Part shown: positions 1 through 7,020 of the stretch, one piece after another
How the letters are laid out: each line of letters starts with the position of its first letter
How positions within the stretch are numbered: the stretch's first letter is position 1
DNA from: Helicobacteraceae bacterium
GTDB taxonomy: Bacteria > Campylobacterota > Campylobacteria > Campylobacterales > SZUA-545
Length of the DNA: 9,244 bases
Assembly: GCA_031282285.1 (NCBI GenBank)
Contig: JAITEA010000197.1
Location: forward strand, 1 to 9,244
Direction of reading: 5' to 3'
Position numbers and translations under genes: made by a program
Notes under the pieces: model-generated
The model's input: only the letters and a program-made list of their open reading frames with translations
Database searches by the model: none
What the model was told of the DNA's origin: nothing

Positions 1-2
1 GT

Positions 3-200
3 ATGGTTGGCGGCGAAAACTACAACGGCGCAACAAACAGCTTTTCAAACAGCGGCAATATAGACTATCACGGAACGGGCAAATCCGATACGGCACTTAA
101 AACAGACGCGCCCTATAAAACTTTAGGCTGGGATTTTACAAATACTTGGAAAATACCAGACGGCGGCGGTTATCCAATTCTTCAATGGCAGAGCGAGTAG
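3..200 (+). CDS. C-terminal end of a GLUG/beta-helix-type surface protein (partial)
   Basis: This is the last 65 codons of a gene that begins left of the window; it ends with TAG at 198-200. The visible segment has the look of the repeats that close GLUG-motif or filamentous-haemagglutinin-like surface proteins. It is Gly/Asn/Thr/Ser-rich (GGENYNGATNSFSNSGN), then has a K-T-D-A-P-Y segment, a GWDFTNTW block and a closing GGGYPILQW. The ATG at position 3 is probably an internal Met, because the family's repeats extend much further upstream. Such proteins are exported and act as adhesins or cell-surface structures. No export signal or anchor is visible in this fragment, so the function is inferred from the repeat style only. 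A GC-rich hairpin lies just after the stop codon. Confidence 0.6.
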   Translation: MVGGENYNGATNSFSNSGNIDYHGTGKSDTALKTDAPYKTLGWDFTNTWKIPDGGGYPILQWQSE

Positions 201-220
201 CTTAACGCGATCGGCTTACG

Positions 221-410
221 CACCCCCCTTACCCCCCTTATCGGGGGCGAAGCGGCGCGGAGCGACGCTCGCATAGGGAACAAGATGGATTCCCGCTTTC
301 GCGGGAATGACACTAACCCCCCCCTCAATCCCCCCTTGTCAGGGGGGAATTGTCGCGGAGGGAGCGGAGCGCGGGGAGGACGATGCGGGGGAGGGGAGTA
401 AAGGCGGGCG
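221..410. repeat. Cluster of extragenic palindromic repeats
   Basis: The gap between the surface-protein gene and flgS is filled with short GC-rich inverted repeats and C-runs or G-runs. Three hairpins can be drawn: CCCCC-ttatc-GGGGG (233-247), ATTCCCGC-tttc-GCGGGAAT (289-308) and TCCCCCC-ttgtca-GGGGGGA (329-348). The middle one, with its ATGAC flank, is a very common dispersed intergenic palindrome in many bacterial genomes. Read on the minus strand it gives the familiar spurious peptide SFPRKRESIL. I infer a REP- or MITE-like repeat island. The first hairpin may also help end transcription of the upstream gene, although no T-run follows it. Confidence 0.6.
233..247 (+). terminator. Possible terminator hairpin after the surface-protein gene
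   Basis: A five-base C/G stem with loop TTATC starts 32 bases after the TAG of the partial upstream gene. There is no T-run on the plus strand, so it is not a canonical intrinsic terminator. It may simply be part of the repeat cluster. Confidence 0.2.
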
Positions 411-455
411 TTTTTGGTTTGATTGGATTGCGTTAGATGAATTGCGCGTTTGTAG

Positions 456-461
456 TACAAT
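456..461 (+). promoter_or_regulatory. Candidate -10 box for flgS
   Basis: TACAAT matches the sigma-70 -10 consensus TATAAT at five of six positions and lies about 50 bases before the flgS start. No good -35 hexamer sits 16-18 bases upstream, but Campylobacterota vegetative promoters often lack one. No sigma-54 type GG-N10-GC element was seen here. Confidence 0.3.
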
Positions 462-511
462 GGCGTAACGCGAAGCGATAACGCGAGCTTTTCAACATAT
501 ATCAAAGTTTT

Positions 512-1534
512 ATGCCGATGAAGCCTAACGATCCGCAAAACAAACCGCAAAAGTACAGCCAAGAGACTGAAGATGTGATCTCTCAGCTTGCCGATCTGAT
601 TCGGCAGGTTGACGAAGTAGAAAAAGCCACGCTGGAACAGCGCCAGTTGCTGCAAGAGGTGATCGAGGCGGCGCCAACCGCGCTATGGGTGCTAAATAGC
701 GACGGCGGCATATACGTCAGCAACGAAAGGGCGCGCGCCACGCGGATAAACCCGCTAGAAATCCGCCCCGAACAGCACGAAACCGAAATAGAGATCGCCG
801 ATTCGTTTTATCTGCTGCAAGTTTCCAGACGAAACGGCAAAACCATTATCACCGCGACGGACAACACCAAAAATAAACGCAACGAAAGGCTGATCGCGAT
901 GGGTCAGATGGCGGCGCATTTGGCGCACGAAATACGCAACCCGATCGGCGCGGTAGCCATACTCGCATCCACGCTATTTGATAAAGTGGATATACGCGCC
1001 AAAGCGATCGTGCTGGAGATAAAAAAATCCATCTGGCGCGTGGAGCGGATAGTCGAAGCCACTCTGCTTTTTTCCAAAGGCTTCACGCTCAATCCAACCA
1101 GATTTGCTATGAGCGATCTGATCGCGGAGATTAACGGCGGCGTCGCGAACTATTCGTATTCCAAACCTATCGAGTTTAGCCTCAATCTGCCGCGCGAAAC
1201 GATAAGCGCTGATTTTGAACTGATAAGACTCGCGCTGCAAAATATGATCTTCAACGCGATCGACGCGATCGAGGAACATGAAATAGACGACGGCGCGATC
1301 GCGATCGACTATCGCAAAGAGGGCAAAACGCATATATTGGAGCTTTGCGACAACGGCAAACCTTTCGAGCGCAAAGAGCGGATGTTTGAAGCCTTTTATA
1401 CTAGCAAAACCAAAGGGCACGGACTGGGGCTGATCTTAACGCGCCAGATTATCGAGGCGCACGGCGGATCGATCGAGCTTTTGGAGGATAAAAAAGGCTT
1501 CTTAATACGCCTGCCAATACAAGATAAGAGCTAA
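512..1534 (+). CDS. flgS: FlgS-type sensor histidine kinase (flagellar regulation)
   Basis: This is a 340-residue soluble NtrB-like histidine kinase. Residues 15-50 look helical or coiled-coil, and about 50-115 form a PAS-like sensor region (APTALWVLNSDGGIYVSNE). The phospho-acceptor helix has H139 in AHLAHEIRNPIG. The HATPase domain shows an N box (QNMIFNAIDAI, N244, N248, D251), a G1 box (D280-N281-G282) and a G2 box (GHGLGL, 302-307). No membrane segment is visible, so it is cytoplasmic. The H-box context NERLIAMGQMAAHLAHEIRNP closely resembles Campylobacter and Helicobacter FlgS, which phosphorylates the sigma-54 activator FlgR to turn on middle and late flagellar genes. Its length is also typical of FlgS. 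The start is uncertain between ATG 512 and ATG 518, and neither has a clear Shine-Dalgarno sequence. No response regulator is adjacent. It converges on the iron operon with a 66-bp gap. Confidence 0.82.
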   Translation: MPMKPNDPQNKPQKYSQETEDVISQLADLIRQVDEVEKATLEQRQLLQEVIEAAPTALWVLNSDGGIYVSNERARATRINPLEIRPEQHETEIEIADSFYLLQVSRRNGKTIITATDNTKNKRNERLIAMGQMAAHLAHEIRNPIGAVAILASTLFDKVDIRAKAIVLEIKKSIWRVERIVEATLLFSKGFTLNPTRFAMSDLIAEINGGVANYSYSKPIEFSLNLPRETISADFELIRLALQNMIFNAIDAIEEHEIDDGAIAIDYRKEGKTHILELCDNGKPFERKERMFEAFYTSKTKGHGLGLILTRQIIEAHGGSIELLEDKKGFLIRLPIQDKS

Positions 1535-1600
1535 ATATATAAAGCGATCGCCAAGCGTAAAATATATTCGCCTCTTAAACAAAATCGAGCGCGAAACCCC

Positions 1601-2284
1601 CTAGCCATTATGATGCGCGCCGTGATGATGGGCGCGGTGATCGACGATCTTGCCGTGCTGAAGCCGCACGATTCGTTCCGCCCGCGCCGCGACTTCGCGA
1701 TCGTGGGTAACGACGATCAGCGCGCTGCCTTCGGCGTGAAGCGCGGCGAAAATATCCAGCACGATCTTTTCGTTGGCTTCGTCGAGATTGCCCGTAGGCT
1801 CGTCGGCTAAGATCAGTTTGGGATAGTTGATCAGCGCTCTGGCTATGCAGACTCGCTGGCGTTCGCCGCCCGAAAGCTCTTTGGGCAGATGTTTGCCGCG
1901 ATCGCCAAGCCCCACGCGCTCGAGCGCCTTTTGCGCCTCGCCCTCGTCGACAATACTGTGATAGTACTGCGCCAGCATCACATTTTGCAAAGCGGTGAGA
2001 TACGGCACGAGGTGAAACTGCTGAAATATCAAACCGATCTTTTCGCGCCTGATTGTAGTTAGCGCTTTGAGGCTCGCTTTGGATATATCCTCGCCGTCAA
2101 AAATCGTTGTGCCGCTTGTGGCTCGATCCAGACAGCCGATAATATTCATCATAGTGGTTTTGCCCGATCCCGAAGGACCCATCACCGCGAGCCATTCGCC
2201 ATCTTTGACTTCCAGATCGATATTTTGCAGCGCCGCGAGCGATTCATATACGACCGAAACGCCTTTTAGTTCCACGATATTCAT
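1601..2284 (-). CDS. ABC transporter ATPase of the MacB/LolD type, P19 iron locus
   Basis: A 227-residue nucleotide-binding subunit with every expected motif: Walker A GPSGSGKT (36-43), Q-loop Q88, signature LSGGE (137-141), Walker B LILADE (157-162), D-loop (GNLD, 165-168) and switch H194. Length and sequence fit the MacB/LolD group, whose ATPases drive FtsX-type permeases on the periplasmic side rather than moving substrate through a channel. It is the last gene of the block. An AGAGGAG sequence six bases before the ATG lies inside the end of the preceding permease gene, and the intergenic gap is one base. Its position matches C. jejuni cj1663. The C-terminus is odd, ending in a histidine cluster (HRAHHHGAHHNG, 216-227) that could bind metal. 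Substrate is not known; a role in P19-dependent iron uptake is inferred from context. Confidence 0.9.
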   Translation of the reverse strand: MNIVELKGVSVVYESLAALQNIDLEVKDGEWLAVMGPSGSGKTTMMNIIGCLDRATSGTTIFDGEDISKASLKALTTIRREKIGLIFQQFHLVPYLTALQNVMLAQYYHSIVDEGEAQKALERVGLGDRGKHLPKELSGGERQRVCIARALINYPKLILADEPTGNLDEANEKIVLDIFAALHAEGSALIVVTHDREVAARAERIVRLQHGKIVDHRAHHHGAHHNG

Positions 2285-2285
2285 C

Positions 2286-3404
2286 TTATTCTCCTCTCAA
2301 AACCGCTATGGGATCGACGCTCGTCGCCGAATAAACGGGAAAGATCGCCGCTATAGCCGTAAAAATTACCGATACGACGATCGATACGATCGCCAACCCG
2401 AAATCAAAACTTACCGACGCGTCGAATACCGAAAAACTCGCGAAATTAGCAAAGGCAAAACCAAACGCGCAGCCTAGCGCGCCGCCAAACAGCCCAAGCG
2501 TTACCGCTTCGGATAAAAACTCCGTTACTATATCGCGGTTTTGCGCGCCCAGCGCCTTTTTCAGCCCGATCTCTTTTTGGCGTTCGGCGACGGTCGCCGC
2601 CATCGTGGAGGAGACGCAGATCATCGTCAGCGCGATCGCCGCGATCGTTACGAGCGTCATTAGCGTTTTGAGCTTTGTTAGTACCGCGTTTTCCGAGTTC
2701 GCCACGCGCTTGATCGGCTTTGGCGTTATATGCGGCAGTTTGCTCGCCAGTTTGCCCCTTAAGTTTTCAAGCTCCTCGCCCGAAAGCGAGACGGATACCT
2801 CCGCAAAATCGGCGACATAATTTTCGCCTATATTCATAAACAAAAAACCGTCCGCGCCGCCGCCCGTTTTCACGATAGCGCGAATAGTTATATCTTTTTG
2901 ATTGTCCAACAAGGCGATCGAGCCTATCTCAAGTTTAAGCATATCCGCCAGATCGACGCCGACAACCGCTTCGTTTTCGCCTATTGACAGATCGCCGTTA
3001 ATCTGCCAGTAAGGATTTACGGCGCTTGCTTGCGACAGATCGGTTCGCGCCGTCGTTACCGATTTGCCGTTTAACTGCGCGCTTTTGTATTGGTAAGGCG
3101 CGATCCCGACCAGCGCGTCGCCGATCAGCGCTTTTGCCTGTGCGATATCCTCTTTTGATACGCCCTGTTCGCCGGTTAATAGTATATTCGCCCCGTAAGC
3201 GCGAAAGACCTCCGCGAGGCGGCGGGGCATATCGTAGTAGATCGCCAGCAAGCCGTAAAACGCCGTCGCCCCGAGCGCGACCGCCGTCAGCGCCGCCGAC
3301 ACTCTCGATCGCCGCCTGATAAACGCTCCGATCAGCGCCGACAAAAACAGCCCGATATTGGACGGATAAAACCGCCGCCTGCCGGCGGTTGCGCGGTTAG
3401 CCAT
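2286..3404 (-). CDS. FtsX/MacB-type ABC permease (second of two)
   Basis: A 372-residue permease with the four-helix FtsX layout. TM1 is at about 36-57 and is followed by a periplasmic domain of about 185 residues carrying the MacB-like AYGANI motif. TM2 (about 244-270), TM3 (about 297-320) and TM4 (about 335-356) follow. The cytoplasmic loop after TM2 holds the ATPase-contact segment AERQKEIGLKKALGAQNRDI (273-292), and the protein ends with the usual PIAVLRGE. Its ATG overlaps the stop of the previous permease gene by eight bases and has no Shine-Dalgarno sequence, so translation probably depends on coupling. It corresponds in position to C. jejuni cj1662. With its paralogue and the ATPase it should form a heterodimeric mechanotransmission-type complex in the inner membrane. 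What it moves or powers is unknown. Confidence 0.88.
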   Translation of the reverse strand: MANRATAGRRRFYPSNIGLFLSALIGAFIRRRSRVSAALTAVALGATAFYGLLAIYYDMPRRLAEVFRAYGANILLTGEQGVSKEDIAQAKALIGDALVGIAPYQYKSAQLNGKSVTTARTDLSQASAVNPYWQINGDLSIGENEAVVGVDLADMLKLEIGSIALLDNQKDITIRAIVKTGGGADGFLFMNIGENYVADFAEVSVSLSGEELENLRGKLASKLPHITPKPIKRVANSENAVLTKLKTLMTLVTIAAIALTMICVSSTMAATVAERQKEIGLKKALGAQNRDIVTEFLSEAVTLGLFGGALGCAFGFAFANFASFSVFDASVSFDFGLAIVSIVVSVIFTAIAAIFPVYSATSVDPIAVLRGE

Positions 3405-4650
3405 GCAAAGCCGCCGCGGGACGAGTTGCGAGCAGCAGCTTCATAGCCGGAATGCTCCCTATGATCGTGGTGGCGATCACCAGTAGCGCGACGATCGGAA
3501 GAGCGAGCGCGTTTGGTTCCACCGTCGCGTCAAAGACCGTCTGCCCGATGATCGACGCCAGCTTCAGCCCCGCCAGATAGCCGATCGCCGCGCCGGCGGA
3601 AGCGGCGATCAACACCTGCGTCAGCGTCGATAGCGCGATCTGCGCGTCGGTCGCGCCGATCGCCTTAAGCAGCCCGATCTCGGCGGTTTTTTCCATAACG
3701 CAAGTCGTAACCAGACTGGACACGCCAAGCGCGGAGCAGGAGAGCGTCAGCGCGGTGAGCAGCAGCATTAGCAACTGAATCTTGTTTAGGATCGCGCCTT
3801 CGGATTGCGAAATCTGCAAGAGCGCCTTCGCCCTCGCGTTGGGCAGCGCCTCTTCGATCTGATAGGTGATAGAGCTGATATAAGCGGTGCAGTACCAAGT
3901 ATCCCATTCGTCCAGCGTGAGGCTTTTGGGGTCCAGCGCCGCTTTGCGCGCCAGATCGTTTTCGGGCGCGGTGAGCGCGCTTAGATCGATCTGCGTGATT
4001 TTGCCCTTTAAGCCCGAAATCTCCTGCGCTACGGCAAGCGGCATAAAGATATATTCGTCCTCCTCGCCGCCGGCTGAAAACACCGCTTTGACCTTGAACG
4101 AGCGTCCCGCGATCGCGATCCGTTCGCCCAGCGTTTTGTTCAGCCGCTTTGCCGCCTCGCTTCCTAGCATAACGCCCTCTTTGTCGTCGTCGTTAAGCCA
4201 CTCGCCGTCGATCTGCCACCACGATTTCAGCCCGATCACGCCCGTTACGACGCTATCTCCCGTGGGCAGTTCGGAGGTTTTGTTGAACCAAGTTCCGGCG
4301 AGGCGGAAGGTTTCGCCGTTTATGTCGGTATCGGCAAATAGAAACGGCGCGAAATCGATGATATTGTGCGCCCAAAAGATGGTTTTGATCGTCAGCGCGT
4401 CGCTTTCGTCGAGAAACTCCTCGACCTCCTCGTCCTCGCTGTACACATCGGAGAGTATGGAGGCGAACTTCGGGCGGACGACGATATTCGCGCCGTAGGC
4501 TTTCAGCTCTTTATTCACCTTGTCGCCTATATCGAACATCGTGTTTAGCATAGCCGACGCGATCGCCGCGCCCAGCCCTACGGTGAGCGCGACGGCGAGA
4601 TATTTACCCCTTTGGCGCGCAAAGGCGCCTTTGATCGTCTGTATAAACAT
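3397..4650 (-). CDS. FtsX/MacB-type ABC permease (first of two)
   Basis: A 417-residue permease. TM1 is at about 17-38, a periplasmic domain runs from about 40 to 285, and TM2 (about 291-316), TM3 (about 344-368) and TM4 (about 381-403) follow. The ATPase-contact loop is EKTAEIGLLKAIGATDAQIA (320-339). It shares the KAYGANI motif and the NGE/WWQIDGEW-type segments with the next permease, so the two are paralogues. The reading frame is open for 66 more codons upstream, but I chose the ATG at 4650. It has GGAGG eight bases upstream, overlaps the TAA of the DUF2318 gene by one base, and starts a normal FtsX N-terminus (MFIQTIKGAFARQRGKYLAV). An acidic stretch (SEDEEVEEFLDESD, 71-84) lies in the periplasmic domain. 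Position matches C. jejuni cj1661. Role in the P19 iron system is inferred from neighbours. Confidence 0.88.
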   Translation of the reverse strand: MFIQTIKGAFARQRGKYLAVALTVGLGAAIASAMLNTMFDIGDKVNKELKAYGANIVVRPKFASILSDVYSEDEEVEEFLDESDALTIKTIFWAHNIIDFAPFLFADTDINGETFRLAGTWFNKTSELPTGDSVVTGVIGLKSWWQIDGEWLNDDDKEGVMLGSEAAKRLNKTLGERIAIAGRSFKVKAVFSAGGEEDEYIFMPLAVAQEISGLKGKITQIDLSALTAPENDLARKAALDPKSLTLDEWDTWYCTAYISSITYQIEEALPNARAKALLQISQSEGAILNKIQLLMLLLTALTLSCSALGVSSLVTTCVMEKTAEIGLLKAIGATDAQIALSTLTQVLIAASAGAAIGYLAGLKLASIIGQTVFDATVEPNALALPIVALLVIATTIIGSIPAMKLLLATRPAAALHG

Positions 4651-5939
4651 TATCTGAACCTCCGCTCTTCGCTTTCCAGCGTTGTTACGAGAATACGCAG
4701 CGTAGAGTTGGTGATCTCGTAGGCGAACGGAACGGGATTGCAGCCGCCGCGAAAGCCGATCGTGGCTTTGTTGATCCCGACGCCGCAGCGCGAGCAGATC
4801 ACCATATTTTTCTGCTCGTAATATCCCGCTATGCCGCATATATCGCACGCGTCAAGCCCTACGCCATATCCGCCGCGATCTTTTTTGATAACGAGAAATC
4901 GCACCTCCGCGCCGCCTTCGGTTTTGTACATAAATCGTTTCAGCCGCCCGTCGTCAAACTGATCGAGCGGCAGGCTTATAACGCCATCTTTGGCGGTTAC
5001 GCTAACGGGCGGCGTAATCACAATCTCCTGTTCGGCAAGATACGATCCGCCTTTGGCAAAGAGCGCGACGGCAAAAAGCGACAGCGCGGTCATAATATAA
5101 AAGCGCCGCTTCTCTCTTGAAACGGCGATCAGTTTGCGCCGGATAGCGGGGTTTTCGGCGGCGATCACTTTGCCTTTATCGGCGTAAAGCGCGTTTTGAG
5201 CGCCGCGCAGTACGAAAACCTTGCGATTTTCAATAATATACAGCGTCGCCGCTACCGCCGCGGTTAATACGCACGCGATATAAAAGAGAATATTGAGATT
5301 ATCGGATATAAAAAATGTCGCGTCAAACAGCGCGTCGGAACGGGGGATTAGACTCCTTGCCAGTAGCGCGTTAAGTACGACGAGCGTCTCGTGAATAACG
5401 ATCAAAAACAGTATCGCGCCCGCGAGCGGCAGAAAGAACTTTTTCGCCGCGCTAAGCGTCGATTGATAGACCGAGTAGTGGAGTATAAACAGCGCGCATA
5501 ACGCCAGCGCGTAGCCAAACCACTTAAGCGCGAAATCGGCGTTGTAGATATTGTCCATTCCGACGGCAAACTCGAACGGGTATAGAAATATATCGACAAG
5601 ACCGTAAGCCAGCAGCAAAAAGAGTATCAGCGCCAGCGCGAAACGGACAATCGCGGCGGATATTCTAGATTGCGGAAAACAGAAGACCGAAACCGCGAAA
5701 ATAATCTGAGCGGCTATCAGCGGAATCAAAACGGACAGATTGTAATACTCTCTTACGATAACTTTTGTGTTGTGTTCCAGCGCCGCCACGATAAGGGCGG
5801 TAATAAATCCAAGAGCGGAAGCGATCGTCGCGCTTTTTCTGCGCGATCTCTCCTCGCCTATGAAACCGCCAAGCAAAATGCCCAGCAAAACAAGCGTAAA
5901 AAACAGCGTATTCGTTACATTTATCAGATATTGCAACAT
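4650..5939 (-). CDS. DUF2318 (Fe-S-containing type) integral membrane protein
   Basis: A 429-residue protein. About eight hydrophobic segments fill residues 8-300 (for example TLFFTLVLLGILLGG near 12-26 and LIPLIAAQIIFAVSVFCF near 71-88). A hydrophilic C-terminal domain of about 120 residues follows. That domain carries CDIC (C365, C368), CSRC (C382, C385) and GGCNPVP (C400), the cysteine pattern of DUF2318, annotated as Fe-S-containing membrane protein and seen in C. jejuni Cj1660. It probably handles electrons or metal at the periplasmic face, but the biochemistry is not settled. The start codon at 5939 has only a weak AAGG eight bases upstream. It overlaps the next permease gene by one base (TAATG) and lies 356 bp after p19, so it may be expressed at a lower level than ftr1 and p19. 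Confidence 0.85.
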   Translation of the reverse strand: MLQYLINVTNTLFFTLVLLGILLGGFIGEERSRRKSATIASALGFITALIVAALEHNTKVIVREYYNLSVLIPLIAAQIIFAVSVFCFPQSRISAAIVRFALALILFLLLAYGLVDIFLYPFEFAVGMDNIYNADFALKWFGYALALCALFILHYSVYQSTLSAAKKFFLPLAGAILFLIVIHETLVVLNALLARSLIPRSDALFDATFFISDNLNILFYIACVLTAAVAATLYIIENRKVFVLRGAQNALYADKGKVIAAENPAIRRKLIAVSREKRRFYIMTALSLFAVALFAKGGSYLAEQEIVITPPVSVTAKDGVISLPLDQFDDGRLKRFMYKTEGGAEVRFLVIKKDRGGYGVGLDACDICGIAGYYEQKNMVICSRCGVGINKATIGFRGGCNPVPFAYEITNSTLRILVTTLESEERRFR

Positions 5940-5986
5940 TCAATTTGCCTTAACTCTACGCGCATAGGCGTTTTATTGTTTGGATC

Positions 5987-5992
5987 GTTATA
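5987..5992 (-). promoter_or_regulatory. Candidate -10 box for the DUF2318-permease-ATPase genes
   Basis: On the minus strand TATAAC matches TATAAT at five of six positions inside an AT-rich run, about 48 bases before the DUF2318 ATG. No clear -35 hexamer is present, which is common in Campylobacterota. Support is weak because AT-rich gaps yield such matches by chance. Confidence 0.22.
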
Positions 5993-6190
5993 TATATTCC
6001 GCATTTTAATTACCTTCGCGTTTTTTATAGCGTCAATATAATCTACTCTCTTGCTTAGCCCGAAACCCATAGCGCTCTATCCGCGCCCCCTCTTGATCGT
6101 TGCCGCGCAGACGAAATCCGTCTTTGCAAATCGCCGCGGCGCGATCAACCTATTGAAAGCTGCTCGTATAGTCCCCAAACTACGGCGACG

Positions 6191-6223
6191 CGCCCCGAAA
6201 CGCCGCTAACGGCTTTCGGAGCG
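6191..6223. other. Strong intergenic hairpin downstream of p19
   Basis: The arms are CGC, C/A mismatch, CCGAAA, bulged C, GCCG; loop CTAA; then CGGC, TTTCGG, GCG. This makes about 13 base pairs with one mismatch and one bulge. On the minus strand, the direction of the operon, no T-run follows, so it is not a canonical terminator. A T4 run follows it on the plus strand. It could act as a 3'-end stabiliser of ftr1-p19 mRNA or as a partial attenuator. Confidence 0.4.
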
Positions 6224-6295
6224 CTTTTGCCAAAAATAAAGGCGCGATTTTAGCCGCTTAACGCTTGCGGGCTAACAACGCGCGGCTTTAACCTC

Positions 6296-6859
6296 TTACC
6301 ACTTGCGCGGTACGAAGTTGAAATCCCAGCTTACCTCGATCGGTTTCGTCCAGAATCTGCCCTCTACGCCCGTTTCTTTATCCACGTGCAGCAGATAGCC
6401 CGTTCTTTCGGGGTTTTCCACGATAAAGGTGATCTTGTATTTGCCCGCGCCGTCAAGTTTGATATTGTTGCCGTAGTGCGGACCGTCGCTTGCGTTCATA
6501 GGCATAAATACGCCTTCTTGAACCTTTTTGGAGCCTTGCTTTTGAATGCGGTATTTCACGGTCAGATAAGGCACGAAGTCGCCCGCGCCGTAGCCCAGCT
6601 TGTTGCCTTCGACTGCGGAAATATCCGCTTCGAGGTGCATATCAGCTTTAGAGGGAGGCAGATTGCCAGCCAAAGAAACCGGTTCCATTACCACAGGCTG
6701 AAAATAGACCCCCGCGATATGCAGCGGTCCCACGTCGTATTCGTCGCCAAGCGGAAACTCTTCAAAACCCGCCGCCTCTTCGGGAGCGGGAGCGGCAAAA
6801 GCCGCGCACGGCGCCAGCGCCAGCGCGGCGGCAAGCAGAACTTTAGAAACTTGAGTCAT
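6296..6859 (-). CDS. p19: Periplasmic P19 iron-transport protein (Cu/Fe binding)
   Basis: A 187-residue secreted protein. Residues 1-22 form a signal peptide (KVLLAAALALAPCAAFA, cleavage near A22/A23). The mature part shows the P19 family signatures: GVYFQPVVMEP (50-60), ADMHLEAD (72-79), GDFVPYLTVKY (93-103), GVFMPMNASDGPHYG (116-130), HVDKETGVEGRFW (158-170). Likely metal ligands by comparison with C. jejuni P19 are H75, E77, M121 and H128, plus H158 with less certainty. The family forms a periplasmic dimer that binds copper and iron and feeds an FTR1 permease under iron limitation. An upstream in-frame ATG (6895) would add 12 residues, but ATG 6859 has GGAGG six bases upstream and begins a proper signal peptide. 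It follows ftr1, as in C. jejuni cj1659. Confidence 0.93.
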   Translation of the reverse strand: MTQVSKVLLAAALALAPCAAFAAPAPEEAAGFEEFPLGDEYDVGPLHIAGVYFQPVVMEPVSLAGNLPPSKADMHLEADISAVEGNKLGYGAGDFVPYLTVKYRIQKQGSKKVQEGVFMPMNASDGPHYGNNIKLDGAGKYKITFIVENPERTGYLLHVDKETGVEGRFWTKPIEVSWDFNFVPRKW

Positions 6860-7020
6860 TGTAATCCTCCGAATTGTTATCAATCCCTTTTGCAAGAGAC
6901 CCGTTTCAAGATCGCCTGCGCGATCCAGCCTAGCCCGCGCCGATAAGCGCGAGCGATCAAAACGCCGAACAAAGCCCGCCGCCGCTTATGGCGGATGAGC
7001 TTGTAAAGAGAGAACGGACA
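6860..7020. other. 161-bp gap between ftr1 and p19
   Basis: It contains the p19 Shine-Dalgarno sequence (6866-6870) and a small hairpin near 6979-6994 (CCGCC-gcttat-GGCGG). No gene was found. The two flanking genes are probably cotranscribed, since no convincing terminator or promoter was seen. Confidence 0.35.

Larger units (their letters stand above)
5940..6295. other. 356-bp gap between p19 and the DUF2318 gene
   Basis: No credible gene was found on either strand. The gap holds the hairpin at 6191-6223 and an AT-rich stretch at about 5975-6045 with -10-like sequences read on the minus strand (TATAAC at 5987-5992 and TATAAA near 6024-6029). No -35 partner is convincing. This is a plausible place for partial termination of the ftr1-p19 transcript and a second promoter for the membrane module. 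Confidence 0.4.

Noticed and set aside
182..655. 157-codon minus-strand ORF over the repeat island and the flgS start
   Set aside because: It is Pro/Arg-rich translation of the palindromic repeats (SFPRKRESIL), overlaps flgS antisense and matches no protein style.
974..1420. 148-codon ORF antisense to flgS
   Set aside because: Lies wholly across the conserved histidine-kinase motifs of flgS and has no recognisable features.
1534..1568. AT inverted repeat (AATATAT/ATATATT) between flgS and the ATPase gene as a bidirectional terminator
   Set aside because: The stem is only seven A/T pairs with a 21-base loop, and no T-run follows a GC stem.
3887..4498. 203-codon plus-strand ORF antisense to the first permease
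   Set aside because: Shadow frame: Ser-rich, no domain, and opposite to a well-supported gene with full FtsX features.
4651..4848. 66-codon N-terminal extension of the first permease
   Set aside because: It lies antisense-free but inside the DUF2318 Cys domain in another frame, is Arg-rich, and the ATG at 4650 has GGAGG and a normal FtsX N-terminus.
6868..6882. Fur-box-like sequence (TGATAACAATT on the minus strand) before p19
   Set aside because: Only about 10 of 14 consensus positions match, one half-site is poor, and it sits inside the p19 ribosome-binding region.
6860..6895. Upstream ATG (6895) adding 12 residues to P19
   Set aside because: It would put a charged segment before the signal peptide; the inner ATG has a strong Shine-Dalgarno sequence.
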